A DNA stretch of 64,000 bases, taken from Maratus speciosus (lineage: Eukaryota; Arthropoda; Arachnida; Araneae; Salticidae). This document shows, one piece after another, positions 45,661 to 55,595 of the stretch. The first letter of the stretch is position 1. Each line of letters starts with the position of its first letter. The stretch covers positions 324,527,283 to 324,591,282 of the forward strand of contig OZ010791.1 of the NCBI GenBank assembly GCA_963932465.1. The letters run 5' to 3'. Made by a program: the position numbers and the translations under genes. The notes beneath the pieces were generated by a model. That model was not told the DNA's origin and did not search any database. It saw only the letters and a list, made by a program, of their open reading frames with translations.

Positions 45661-45693
45661 TATAGGGTTTCGTCAGATTAACGAAACCCTATA
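45661..45693. other. Perfect 13 bp hairpin at the 3' end of the family ii element
   Basis: tatagggtttcgt - cagatta - acgaaaccctata. In Helitrons and Helentrons a hairpin near the 3' end acts as the transposition terminator; that role is inferred here. Confidence 0.75.
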
Positions 45694-46099
45694 AAAGCCC
45701 ATATCATAATTAAAAATGCATTTCGAGCAATCATTTCTAATATACAATAATTCGGATACAATATAGTATCTGAAATCTTTTCAAATACACCGCGAACAAT
45801 TTCCCCTATACCATTATGAACGGAATTCTTTTGTGTGGCCCTGTAAATGAACAATAACTATTGTTTGCACCGCATATTCAATGGAATGCATATTTTAGTG
45901 GGCTTCATAAATGAATATCAATTTTACTATGTTTGAAAGAGTGTAACACCATTAAAAGTCATTTGAAAATATTTTTTCCCATTGGCCGTAATGCAACGGA
46001 GAACTTTTGATTGTCCCTGTAAATGAACTTCTTTTTCTTCATAACGCATTTAAATACGTAATAACAAATCCTAATTAACTCTAGAGCTAATTTAATTTT

Positions 46100-46640
46100 T
46101 TCACACTTTCCAACAAAGTTGAAAAGTGTTTATGCATTCGGTTTGTCTGGCCGTTTGTCCGTTTGTCCGTCTGTCCGTCTGTCCCGTAACTCCCGTAAAT
46201 ATTCTCGGATTTTCATGCAATTGATAATCCATATTTAGGGTCACCTAACCATGTTTGGTATTGCATATGAAGTATTTGGGATTAATATTTCATTTACAAG
46301 GCTACCCAAAATAATTCCATTAAATTATGGTACATGGTGAAAAATCGTTTGCAGAGTATTTTCTTAAGTGAACAAAATTTTGGCATGCATGTAGTCAATA
46401 GATACAAATCTATAAATCAAATACAGAGATGCTGAAACAGTTCAGAAAATTTTCCGATTGTAGATGAGAAGAGCAGAAATTGGGTTTTGAAATGTGTTAT
46501 GGGTTTCCATATGGCTGAATTAGACTTAATATTATAATTTTTTAAACGGTTCAGTTTTGTTACACTATTCTGAATGTGTTGGAAAGTGTTTCATAATCTA
46601 CGCTGAACGCATGATTTTTTTCTTTCTTGTTTTCTTTTAA
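46100..46640 (-). mobile_element. Compact rolling-circle-like element, family i
   Basis: Minus orientation. The 5' part (high coordinate) has 'tcatgcgttcagcgtagatta' in two pieces and ACACTTTCCAAC (46589-46578). The 3' part has a GGAC/GACA-type microsatellite (46190-46138) and a hairpin, 46103-46114 / 46118-46129, whose arm is the same 12-mer. Total ~540 bp without the tandem array, so it may be a deletion derivative of the type at 7003-8220. Confidence 0.65.
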
Positions 46641-47649
46641 GTTAGAAATACTCGTAGTAAATCTAACTGGTATCTGACAATATAAAAAAAACTGGCGTAA
46701 TGTTTTAACATTTGTAAATAATCCAAATCACATCTGGTAAACTTTATTTTAGTATAAATAAAATCATTAGATTCTACATTTACAACTGTTATCGCAAATG
46801 ATCTGTGACTTCTTACACATGATATCCCCTCTGGGAATCAAAATAACATTTAATCTTAAAAAGATTCGAAGGAAAAATACATCAGAAGAAATACGTTTTG
46901 GGATTTATACAGAGAAAAAATAAAAGAAAACTTATACGGCACTGCATTATTTGTGATGTTTTATAATACTATGTTCTTTTCTAATATCACTGTGTGTGAT
47001 TATTTAAAAAAATTGCTTACAAAAGAAAGTTTGGAACTAATCTATTTATTAAAATGTTCAAGAATGTAAAGATACTAGTTTAAAAAAAAATATATATTTG
47101 AACATAATAAAAAGTTCTTTAAATTAAATAAACAATATTTCAGTACATTCGCACAATATATATTTTTATGGAGATTCTGGTCCATCAAGCAAAATTCGAC
47201 TGATTTATTTTTCTTGATGGGCCAGATTGGGATTGGGAAGCCCAATACCCATGCCCAGTTGCATTCAATTAACTGTATAAAAAGCTTTATCCTTCTGTAG
47301 TGTGTAGGGATGAAAAAAAAACTTCACTATTTCTTTGTTTTAAAATTTTATATAATTTTACTCGAATACGTAAAGCTAAATTGCGGAGTGTTCGATTACA
47401 GAAGATTCATACACAGTCTTCGTCAATACTCAATATAAATGAAAATTTCGGCAAATTACTCAGCTATAAGTTGGTTCGTTTATGAGAACTTCGTTTTTGT
47501 GTCGTCAAATGTCGCCAAGCATGGAAAAAATTTGACGCGAGAGGATATGAATATTTAGTTTTATGCATATGAGAGTTGGAAAAAATGGGTACAATAACGG
47601 AAGATAATAGGCGAGGAATTACGCTCACTGAAAACTCATAATTGATTTT
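46641..47649. other. AT-rich interval with one strong hairpin
   Basis: Apart from the 14 bp stem at 47176-47226 nothing is recognised. The plus frame at 47300-47485 has no known motif. Confidence 0.45.
47176..47226. other. Inverted repeat, 14 bp stem and 23-base loop
   Basis: tctggtccatcaag (47176-47189) pairs with cttgatgggccaga (47213-47226), with one G-T pair. The stem is relatively GC-rich for this region. It could be a tiny MITE core or a chance remnant. Confidence 0.6.
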
Positions 47650-48590
47650 TTTAGGTAGATTTCGTAAGAAATCCTACCTATTGCAGTCGTTACCGTGGTG
47701 CGACTTTTGAAAAATTCGTTCATAACTTTTCATTATAGGACCCCAGGAACCCAAAACCACCCCCACCTAAAAAGTTTGTATATATATGTATGTATGTATG
47801 TACTGAATTTTGTCCGCACGATAAAATTCGCAATGATGCACGGATCGTCTTCAAACTCGCCAAACACATTGAGAGGGCTAATATCTCGGCGGGGATTGAA
47901 AATGGGCAAAATCGGCCCAAGGGAATGGAAATGGGAAGGGTTAGTATTTCTGAATACCGTCTTAACATGGTTCTGATGAAACCAGCTCTTACACAACAAT
48001 GGCAGAAAAAAATAAATAATTTTCATTATTGTAGTTGCCAACAATTAAAAAAAAAAGCAATAAAATTCTCACCACAACAATTGCTTTATTATTTCAAGAT
48101 TTTCACGTGGAAAATTAAATAGTTTGATGAATTGAAAACAAGTTGAATATTACGTCATAAGTTTTCTAGAGCAAGATTTTCGCATGAAAACTCAAAATGA
48201 AATAAATAGTTTGACGAATAAAAAACAAAAACAAAATATTGCGTCATATTTGAAATATAATGGATCTCAGCAGGTCAATATCTAACGTCATGTGAGTTTG
48301 AAGAAACGCATTAAAACATGATTAAAACCGGACTATGGAAATATTAACATATTTTAACACTTTGAGGTTCTCTGAATTTGCTTTAATCATTTTTAAACCT
48401 ATTCCATATTACATGCGTGTGTGTATTCGTGTATATTAGAATTTTCAAAAAAAGTTTAGCTCCCTAGAGCTCATTCTTAGTGAAGGAACCGTGTTTATCT
48501 CTAATCTTGATTTAAGTTTTGTTGGTGATTTTAGTACTTAACTTCGAAATCCACCTCCGCCTGTAGGCCCGAGCCGGCAGGGATTTTTTT
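47650..48590 (-). mobile_element. Rolling-circle-like (HINE-type) element, family iii
   Basis: Minus orientation. A hairpin at 47652-47680 (taggtagatttc - gtaa - gaaatcctaccta, one bulged base) would be the 3' end. A TATG/GTAC-type microsatellite is close by (47778-47803). At the opposite end, 48543-48556 carries the inverse motif 'cgaaatccacct', so the 5' subterminal motif again repeats the hairpin arm. The interior includes a small tandem duplication (48095-48248). Several frames on both strands between 47695 and 48122 overlap each other and the microsatellite and are not convincing genes. Confidence 0.55.
48095..48248 (+). repeat. Two-unit tandem duplication (~77 bp)
   Basis: 'caagattttc', 'aaatagtttga(t/c)gaat' and 'atattacgtcata'/'atattgcgtcata' occur twice in order. 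Confidence 0.65.
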
Positions 48591-49467
48591 ATTCTGTTGT
48601 CTTGCTTCAAAATGTAACTACCCTACACTTTCATACCCCAATATCTCAGCCACTTTTAAAATAGAGGGAAAAGAAGTACTGCTCCGGAATCCTTGTACGA
48701 AAGCCTAACACTAAAGTTAAAATAAATTTCTATTTCTATTATATTGTATATTATTTTAGTTTGAAATCTTTATGTGGCCGCCATTTTGAATCAGGAAGGC
48801 AATCAACGATCTCAGTTTAGATGCTGATAAGCCACATGCTTAGTTACATCCAAATGGGTTTATAAATAAAAGTGCTATCGCATAACAAAAACACATATAT
48901 ACATATATATATAAATCAAAGGATTTGTTGATGCTGAAAATCATTCATTATTTCAGGTCTTTTTTCATTGGTTAAATAGTTTTAGTTACAAATTATTTTA
49001 CAAAATATTTCAAATATTTATGATTTCCTACATATATTTCTTTGTTTACTTGTTCTTTTTTATGAATTCGCTGTTGATTTTCCTTTCGCCAAAATTGAAT
49101 GTTTTAATTTTTTAATACATCATATATTGGTGATTAGGATATAGGTTTATTAAAGTTGAAAAAAAAAACATTAATGATTAGTTAAATTAATAACAGTTGA
49201 TGCAGATTTATTATGTATAATGTCAGTGTAGTGCATTGATTCTCAATTTAATTTTTTTATTATTTTAAATGATGATGAATTGTAACATTATATAATGTTT
49301 ATATTTAATGGTTATATATGTATATATGTTTATATATATATTTGTACATATACATATATACATATATATATATATATAATGCTTTATTTTTTTTTATTTA
49401 TTTATTTTTTTTTAACAAACAACCCAGTGCATCAGGCGCAACGCAGCTTCTTATATGCACTAAGTGA
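48591..49467. other. AT-rich interval with (TA)n tract
   Basis: TA/TATG repeats at 48895-48912 and 49310-49378. No coding signal; the plus frame at 49295-49492 runs through the microsatellite. Confidence 0.5.
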
Positions 49468-50098
49468 ATATAGCTCTATTAAAAGTAAATGATTTATGAA
49501 AATCATGAAAAGAGGGTGCAAAACAACAATAAAAATCTATGAAAATTTATAACGAAAAAACAATAAACAAACCACTCCCTGCTCATCAGAAAGTGGTAGG
49601 AGTGAAAAAAGCAGGTACCAAAAACAGAAATTGGATCCTCACGGGTTTCGCAAGATATGGCCAACCCACATACTCCAAAAGTATAAAAATAGATTTAAAC
49701 TTTCAAAAACACAACATAACAAAGCTATTTTAAAAAATATTAGCGAATCAAAACTGCTTTAAAAACAAATATAATCAAACAAATCAAAATTTTGAATTGT
49801 TTTTAAAGCAGTTTTGATTCGTTAATATTTTTAAAAATAGCTTCGTTATGTTGTGTTTTTGAAAGTTTAAATCTATTTTTATTCTTTTGGAGTATGTGGG
49901 TTGGCCATATCTTGCGAAACCCGTGAGGATCCAATTTCTGTTTTTGGTACCTGCCTTTTTCACTCCTCCCACTTTCTGATGAGCAGGGAGTGGTTTTTTT
50001 TATTGTTTTTTCGTTATAAATTTTCATAGATTTTTATTGTTGTTTTGCACCCTCTTTTCATGATTTTCATAAATCATTTACTTTTAATAGAGCTATAT
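49468..50098. repeat. Near-perfect 630 bp palindrome
   Basis: The left arm, 49468-49770, is mirrored by 49797-50098 around a centre near 49783, with a spacer of about 26 bases. Only a handful of substitutions and 1-2 base indels separate the arms, far fewer than in any other repeat here. Both arms hold a less AT-rich block ('ggatcctcacgggtttcgca' and its inverse). The frames at 49539-49733, 49784-49972 and 49803-50027 are the same arm read on each strand; no homology is recognised. A transcript through it would fold into a long hairpin. Confidence 0.9.
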
Positions 50099-50405
50099 AT
50101 ATATATATATATATAACCATTAATTAAACATTACCGACCATCATCAAAAACCGCAATATTGTGAATGAATTGACAATAAAAATGGATGCCACAAACCTAT
50201 AATATAGAACTGTATGTATAAAATAAAGTGCCTTATAATTAATTACAATAATTAATACGGAAGAAAAAAAAAGAAGAATATGGTTTCCGAAAAAAATGAA
50301 AAACTTATATATTGAATTACGTTTTCAAGACTACATAATTCAATGATATAAGCAAATCGGTTGTTTTCTGTGAGAAAAAAAAGCTAAAAGCTGAAATTTT
50401 TTTCC
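50098..50405 (+). repeat. Microsatellite-anchored dispersed repeat G, copy 2
   Basis: A short (TA)n tract and 'accattaattaaacattacc' begin a body matching 27726-28050 at roughly 80%. It directly abuts the right arm of the palindrome. Confidence 0.8.
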
Positions 50406-50604
50406 TCTTGTACCCAAACAACCAATATAACCAAAAGAATTGTTTCAAGATGAAAACAGAACATTATCAAATGGCATGAAATGGAAAAAACACTACAACC
50501 CATTAAATATTTAATTTATAGCAATAGAAATCTTACACAACATACCGAATAAATTCCCAGTTGATTTTCAAAATATATTCCCGCACATGGAATTTAAAAG
50601 CATG

Positions 50605-50641
<37 letters not shown>

Positions 50642-51269
50642 ACATTTGGACAGACGTTGGTTTTGGAGTCTGGTGAAATTTACCAAAAATTTCAGAAATT
50701 TCTTCCCTCTGGACGGCTGTAGTAGATAGCGTCTTTCTTTTTGTAATGGAAGAATAAAATACATAAATAAAGACATTATAGATCGTAAACGAGCATTAAA
50801 ATTGATTATATAAATACTACAACAGTTTCAAAATTTGAAATAGATCATTATTAAAAGTGAAACATAGTATATTATGAAAGTAGTTCAGCAATATTAATTG
50901 TGTCTATATTTAAGTATATATCAAACAAGTAAACGCCAAGACAAAAATGATAACACAAACTTTCCAACACAGAAAATACACAAAAGTCACTATGTGGATA
51001 ATGTAATGACATCTACTTCTTCTTGCTACGAGCTAACTATATTAATATTCTCCACACGGGGGTTCTTCACATTAAGTCAAATCGAGATATCTGCTATCAC
51101 AGGGCTGTATAGCTTTGCACACATGTTTTTTCTTTATTTTGAATGATCTTTTTCTACTAACATTCTCTATATTTTATTAATTATAGTGGAATTCCAGTTT
51201 TGAATTTACATTTTGCTCTATAGAAATTTTTTATTTTTTATACTTTGTATGCTTGTGAGAAAGTTTAAG
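50406..51269. other. Interval without recognisable genes
   Basis: Contains a (TA)n tract at 50608-50638. The plus frame at 50898-51146 has no known motif. Confidence 0.45.
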
Positions 51270-52440
51270 AATGTTTAAGAACTATAATTCTATCTTTAAA
51301 AGGTTAGGAAGATGTATAAAAGAATAAAAATTTCCAATTCAAAACAAATTTTAAATGTATAATGCATATGTTTAAAAAGTCGTATTTATTTTCCTGATAT
51401 CTTTAATCTTCACCAAAAGCCTTTTCTTCGTCATAAATCATTCAGATTTAAAATATGTTACAGATTCTGAAAACTTTTTGAAGTGAAATTCAGGAAGACA
51501 GCTTTTTGTTTTAATTTCAATGGAAAGACTTTCTCAAATACAAAAATAACGATTTTTAAATGCGTTTGCAATATACGAGAAGTTGACGTCAAAGTCTTCA
51601 AAATGTAAACAAAGCGATTCCCGATAAATATTTTATCTGTTTTATCTTAAACATAAAATGAGATGTTGCATTCAAAAATTTCCGAAAATATTTAATGTAT
51701 TTAATTTTAAAATATTCTGAGAAAATATTTGTTTTGATCTTAAAAAGCAACACTTTTCGAGTATATGCAAGTTATACGATATTTTAATTAAAAAAATACT
51801 GATTCAATTAAATTTTAAACAAACATTATAAGTAAAACAAAATTTAAATCTGAAAAATAATACCAAAAGTCAAAAATGATTTATTGACAAAATAACTACA
51901 GTTTCCTTATATTAGATAATTATAATTCTATTTTTTAAGTTAATATGTATGTTTTGTATTTATTTATTAGTGGATTCAGCTATTTGAGTTATGGATATAA
52001 ATATACAATTACGGTGATTTGGGAAACATATGAAAAAAATCTTTAAAGTCTACTAACGCGTACAGCTGCAGAACGCTTTATTACATAAGAAACCAGACTT
52101 TAAATTTACTTATTCCATAAAATATACGTACTCCATTCTAATCCAGAATATATTCTTTCATAATATGAACAGTAAAAATATATTGTAACAATGTTTTTAA
52201 ATGAATTAATTTGTTTTAAATGTTACTGGATCATTAGAAATGCTCCTATTTGCGTACAAATGACACTGAGCATGCAGTATAAATCATAACAAAAATATTT
52301 GTACGTTCTTCAGATTTTATTAACACGAATTTGAAATCACTGCTACAAAATTATTTCCAATAATCCACTTCTATAAATACTAGTAGGAAAGTGTAAAAAT
52401 TTGATGGGTAGTGTAATTTTAGTATGAATGTTGTAAAAAT
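51270..52440 (+). repeat. Diverged duplication H, copy 2
   Basis: Direct-orientation counterpart of 41790-43320. It keeps the order of shared blocks over more than 1 kb, with several indels. No open frame is conserved between the copies, so this is old repeat or segmental duplication material, not a gene pair. Confidence 0.7.
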
Positions 52441-53580
52441 AATGATTTAACGCTTTCATTGCCCGTGTTAAAACGTTCACTAAGCTCCAGGTTTCACTGC
52501 AATACAAGCAATATTTAAAATAATATAATTCTATTTATTTAATGTATTTTTAATACATTGAACAATGTTTAATACTTCCAAGGATTGCATTCATATTCGT
52601 TATTCAGTTTTATTATAAAATGTTGAAATAATCATCTTATTTAGCATTTAAAACAAAATGCGGAGAAAACAGCATTACAATTTTGCCCTTTTCCAAGACT
52701 GTCAGAAGGTTATGGGAATAATTTCAGAAAGTAAAACGAAACATTTTTATGAATATGAATTATAATTTTTGTTAAACTTTTTTGCTTATTGCATTGTTTG
52801 AATAAAACATTCCCGTGTTACTTTTTTATATCAAAATATATATTAATCAATTTAATTAAACATAATGGGTTCTGAATAGAGTATATTGGAGCAACACTCA
52901 ATGTGGGATTTCAAAAAAGTTCAAAAGACTTTTTCATAAAATAATTATCATACATATATACATATTGCTGCTGTGTAAAAAGGCTTAGTTCTTAGGTGAT
53001 TTCCATTTAAAGTATAATATCTCGTCGTCTCGTTTTCTGTAATAGTAAAAACAATATATTCTTATAGTATTTTCTTTTAACATTCTTATAATATTTTATT
53101 AATTCTATTAAAAGAATCTGCTATGTTTTCTTTCTATTCTGAAAAATACTGACAGCCGTAACTAACGTTCTGAATTTTGCATTGTGTAATCGTTGTTTAA
53201 ATCTTTAACTTTATAAATGGCTCCGAAAATTTATTGCAAAAAATCAGAAAATGCGGAATTTTAAATTATCGATAGAAGTAATTTTTAGAATAATAAGCAA
53301 ACAAACAAAATGTACGCCTGTACAAGTAATGTAGAGGCTGTACACACTGTCTGTAATTTTTTTCTCTTTTATAGCTTAAAATAAATCTCCTTTTCTTATC
53401 ATTAACTTTCTCATAACATACACATGAACATCCAGGTCTCCAAAATGTATCTTCCTCCCTGTTTATAAAATGTATTCATATCCGCTTTATACAAGATAGA
53501 GATGTCAAATTGTTGCCAACTGTTGTCCAACTGTTGGAAATGTAACCAACAATTATTTTTTTTCTGTAGGTTTTGCAATG
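52441..53580. other. AT-rich interval without recognisable genes
   Basis: No repeats or motifs found. The minus frame at 53411-53698 is antisense to the possible transposase fragment that follows. Confidence 0.45.
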
Positions 53581-53584
53581 TCGC

Positions 53585-53760
53585 AGTAATGTAGCAGTGT
53601 GAGTATCCAGAAAAACGGAAATGTTCAAAAATCAAGAAAAAGCTCAATGTGCCCTCTGGTGTGAAAGAAGTAGGACAGTCTTTTATTCGAAGTCGCAAGA
53701 AATCAGTGAGTACGCCTTAACGTGGATTACAGATGGAAAGAAAGTCTCATGATACCAGAG
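53585..53760 (+). pseudogene. Possible N-terminal fragment of a transposase-like protein
   Basis: Plus frame near 53625 reads NQEKAQCALWCERSRTVFYS. Many arthropod transposase N-termini (DUF4817-like) have EKAQCVLWxxExxSxxxVQ here. Only ~35 residues resemble the family and no downstream domain follows, so the call is weak. Confidence 0.3.
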
Positions 53761-54004
53761 TACTTAGCTTTTTAATCACTTAGCTTTTTTAAAGTCTATT
53801 ATACAGCTCATATTCAAATTATCAGAATAATTGAGAAAAAGTAATAACGAAAAAAAAAATGTTTTTCATTTATTTATTTTTAATACTAAATAAGTGCAAT
53901 TAAATTTCTTATAAATTAAATCTGGAATGTTTAGATAAGATTTTAACATATGCAAAATATAAAATATACTACAATAAATTAGGTATACAACTTTCTGAAA
54001 CACA

Positions 54005-55295
54005 TCAAAATATTAGAATAAAATTTAGATTGGTTCAAAATATTAGAATATTTTATTTTACGCAACAATATTACCTTATGAAGATGAAGTAAATTATAGT
54101 TAACATTTTGTAGCATCCCCTTTAGCTTTCATAACAGCGTACAATCGATTTTGCATACTATATACAAAGTGTTTATAAACATTTCTATCAATACTAGCCC
54201 TAATAGACTTTATACTTGCCACTAACGCAGTTTTACTTGAAGGAGGATTTTCTCGGAGTTTTTACTTTATTATACACCATAAGTTTTCGATGGGATTAAG
54301 GACTGGTGAGTTTGGTGGCCAAGGAAGTACCTTAATGTTGCGTTAGGGGTGCCAATTCTTAGTTGACACCGAGGTATTCGGTGACACTAAATCTTGTTGA
54401 AAGATGAAATCATCTTCAAATAAATCTTCTGATGATGGAATCATGTAATATTCCAAAATTTCTTGATATATCTCAGAGTTAATCTTTTCGTATACGATGC
54501 ATAACTTTCCAGGTCCTTCTGCACTTATGCAACCCCAAACCATGACACAAGTAGCAAATTTTATGGAACGTTTAAGGCATTCTTTATGAAATACTTCTTA
54601 CTTCATTCGCCAAACTCGAATACCTTGATCACCATATGAAACACAAAACATACTTTCATCTAAATAACATATTTTTCTAATCTTCTTCGCTCCATAAACG
54701 TATTGATTTACAGCAATTCAATCTTATACGCTTTTGTTTTGCACTCATGAGAGGTTTTGTTTTCGATACACGAGATTCAAACTTAAATTTATTGAGACGT
54801 CTTAATGTTGTCGATTAGAAATTTCAAATCCTTCTTCTTTTCATTTTCGGTGCAAGAATCACACACTTTTAAAACGGTTTTTCTTAACTATACGCTTCAG
54901 TTTCCTGTCATCTCTAGCAGATGTTTTTGGTTTTTGGCCGCCATTTCGTTGATTATTTTGAAATTTTCCATTTTTTAATATTCTGTTAGTATTTTATTAA
55001 CGCTTGATTGCAAACAATCTACAAAATTATCTATAACATAAATCTATAACATTGATTTGTACCGTGCCGATACAAATCAACCATACGAAGTTTAAGAGAT
55101 TCAGGAATATCATTGACACGACCCATTTTAAGACGAAAAAGCAAACAAACTGCCAAAAGGAATTCTGATTTTAAATAAAATCGTCTGAATTTAACCAATG
55201 ATGCCACCAGTTATGAATTGGTGTTAATTAAAAGAGAATTAATGTGAAATACTCTAATATTTTAACCCACTTGAATAAATATTCTAATATTTTGA
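54005..55295 (-). mobile_element. Tc1-like element, ~1.29 kb
   Basis: Both ends carry two spaced copies of 'aaaatattaga(a/g)t': left 'tcaaaatattagaat' and 'ttcaaaatattagaatatt'; right the inverse, 'aatattctaatattttga' and 'ctctaatatttta'. Length is typical of an intact-length Tc1 element. The transposase remnant fills the inside on the minus strand. Confidence 0.8.
54100..55126 (-). pseudogene. Tc1-type transposase, frameshifted
   Basis: ATG at 55126-55124 begins MGRVNDIPESLKLRMVDLY, a typical Tc1 start. Later pieces are DESMFCVSYGDQGIRVW (first Asp, about 54660-54620), VMVWGCISAEGPGKL and DDFIFQQDLVSPNTS (second Asp; the usual NAPCH after it is altered), then PPNSPVLNPIENLW (Glu; about 54300). 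The C-terminal end reads YAVMKAKGDATKC and stops at TAA 54102-54100. All three catalytic residues can be read, but several frameshifts, one stop after WCIIK and a damaged DNA-binding region disable it. The length matches the ~340 residue family. Confidence 0.85.
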
Positions 55296-55595
55296 CTTTT
55301 CAAAATACTTTTTTTTCAATTAATCTTATCAAAAAATTATATAGATTTTAAGATAATAAACAAGTTTAATCAACAATAAGTTCTTAATAAAAATATCATT
55401 TGCATATTTGCATTAGAAGACATTAAATTACCAAACGATATTTTCAATTTGTAAAAAAAAGTAACTGTTCTTTATTTTGAATATGGGCTGTGCTATATAG
55501 TGGTTATAAATGATTTTTGCAATCAGGGTAAGAATATTCGGACATCCTCTTTTTTGAAATACTGTTTTCTCTCGGAATTGATATACAGCGTAATA

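Larger units (their letters stand above)
43793..45694 (+). mobile_element. Rolling-circle-like (HINE-type) element, family ii
   Basis: Boundaries come from comparison with the uninterrupted repeat at 7.66 kb. GGGTTTCGTT lies near the 5' end (43819-43828). A ~147 bp tandem array follows (44165-45610), then an 'agacagacagagagacag' microsatellite (about 45632-45655). It ends in a perfect 13 bp stem with a 7-base loop (45661-45673 / 45681-45693) whose arm contains the inverse, AACGAAACCC. A subterminal motif repeated in a 3' hairpin arm, with array and microsatellite, matches the known layout of non-autonomous Helentrons. No protein is encoded. Confidence 0.7.
43345..46030 (+). repeat. Family i tandem array, copy B, split by a 1.9 kb insertion
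   Basis: Positions 43345-43792 align with 7219-7680 ('gcataacaggttgaaa', 'gacggccatgtatcca', 'tagtatgcataaata'). Positions 45695-46030 align with 7681-8092 ('catatcataattaaaaa', 'gtgtggccctgtaaatga'). The gap is the rolling-circle-like element at 43793-45694. The array shares a ~145 bp unit ending in a 'ggccctgtaaatg' phrase. Confidence 0.85.

Noticed and set aside
47695..48122. Overlapping frames on both strands, up to 110 codons
   Set aside because: They cross a tatg microsatellite and the hairpin-ended repeat, with no family motif. The more GC-rich patch at 47810-47950 is probably repeat-derived.
49539..50027. Similar peptides on opposite strands
   Set aside because: They are the two arms of the 630 bp palindrome read on each strand, with no known motif. 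Not a gene pair.
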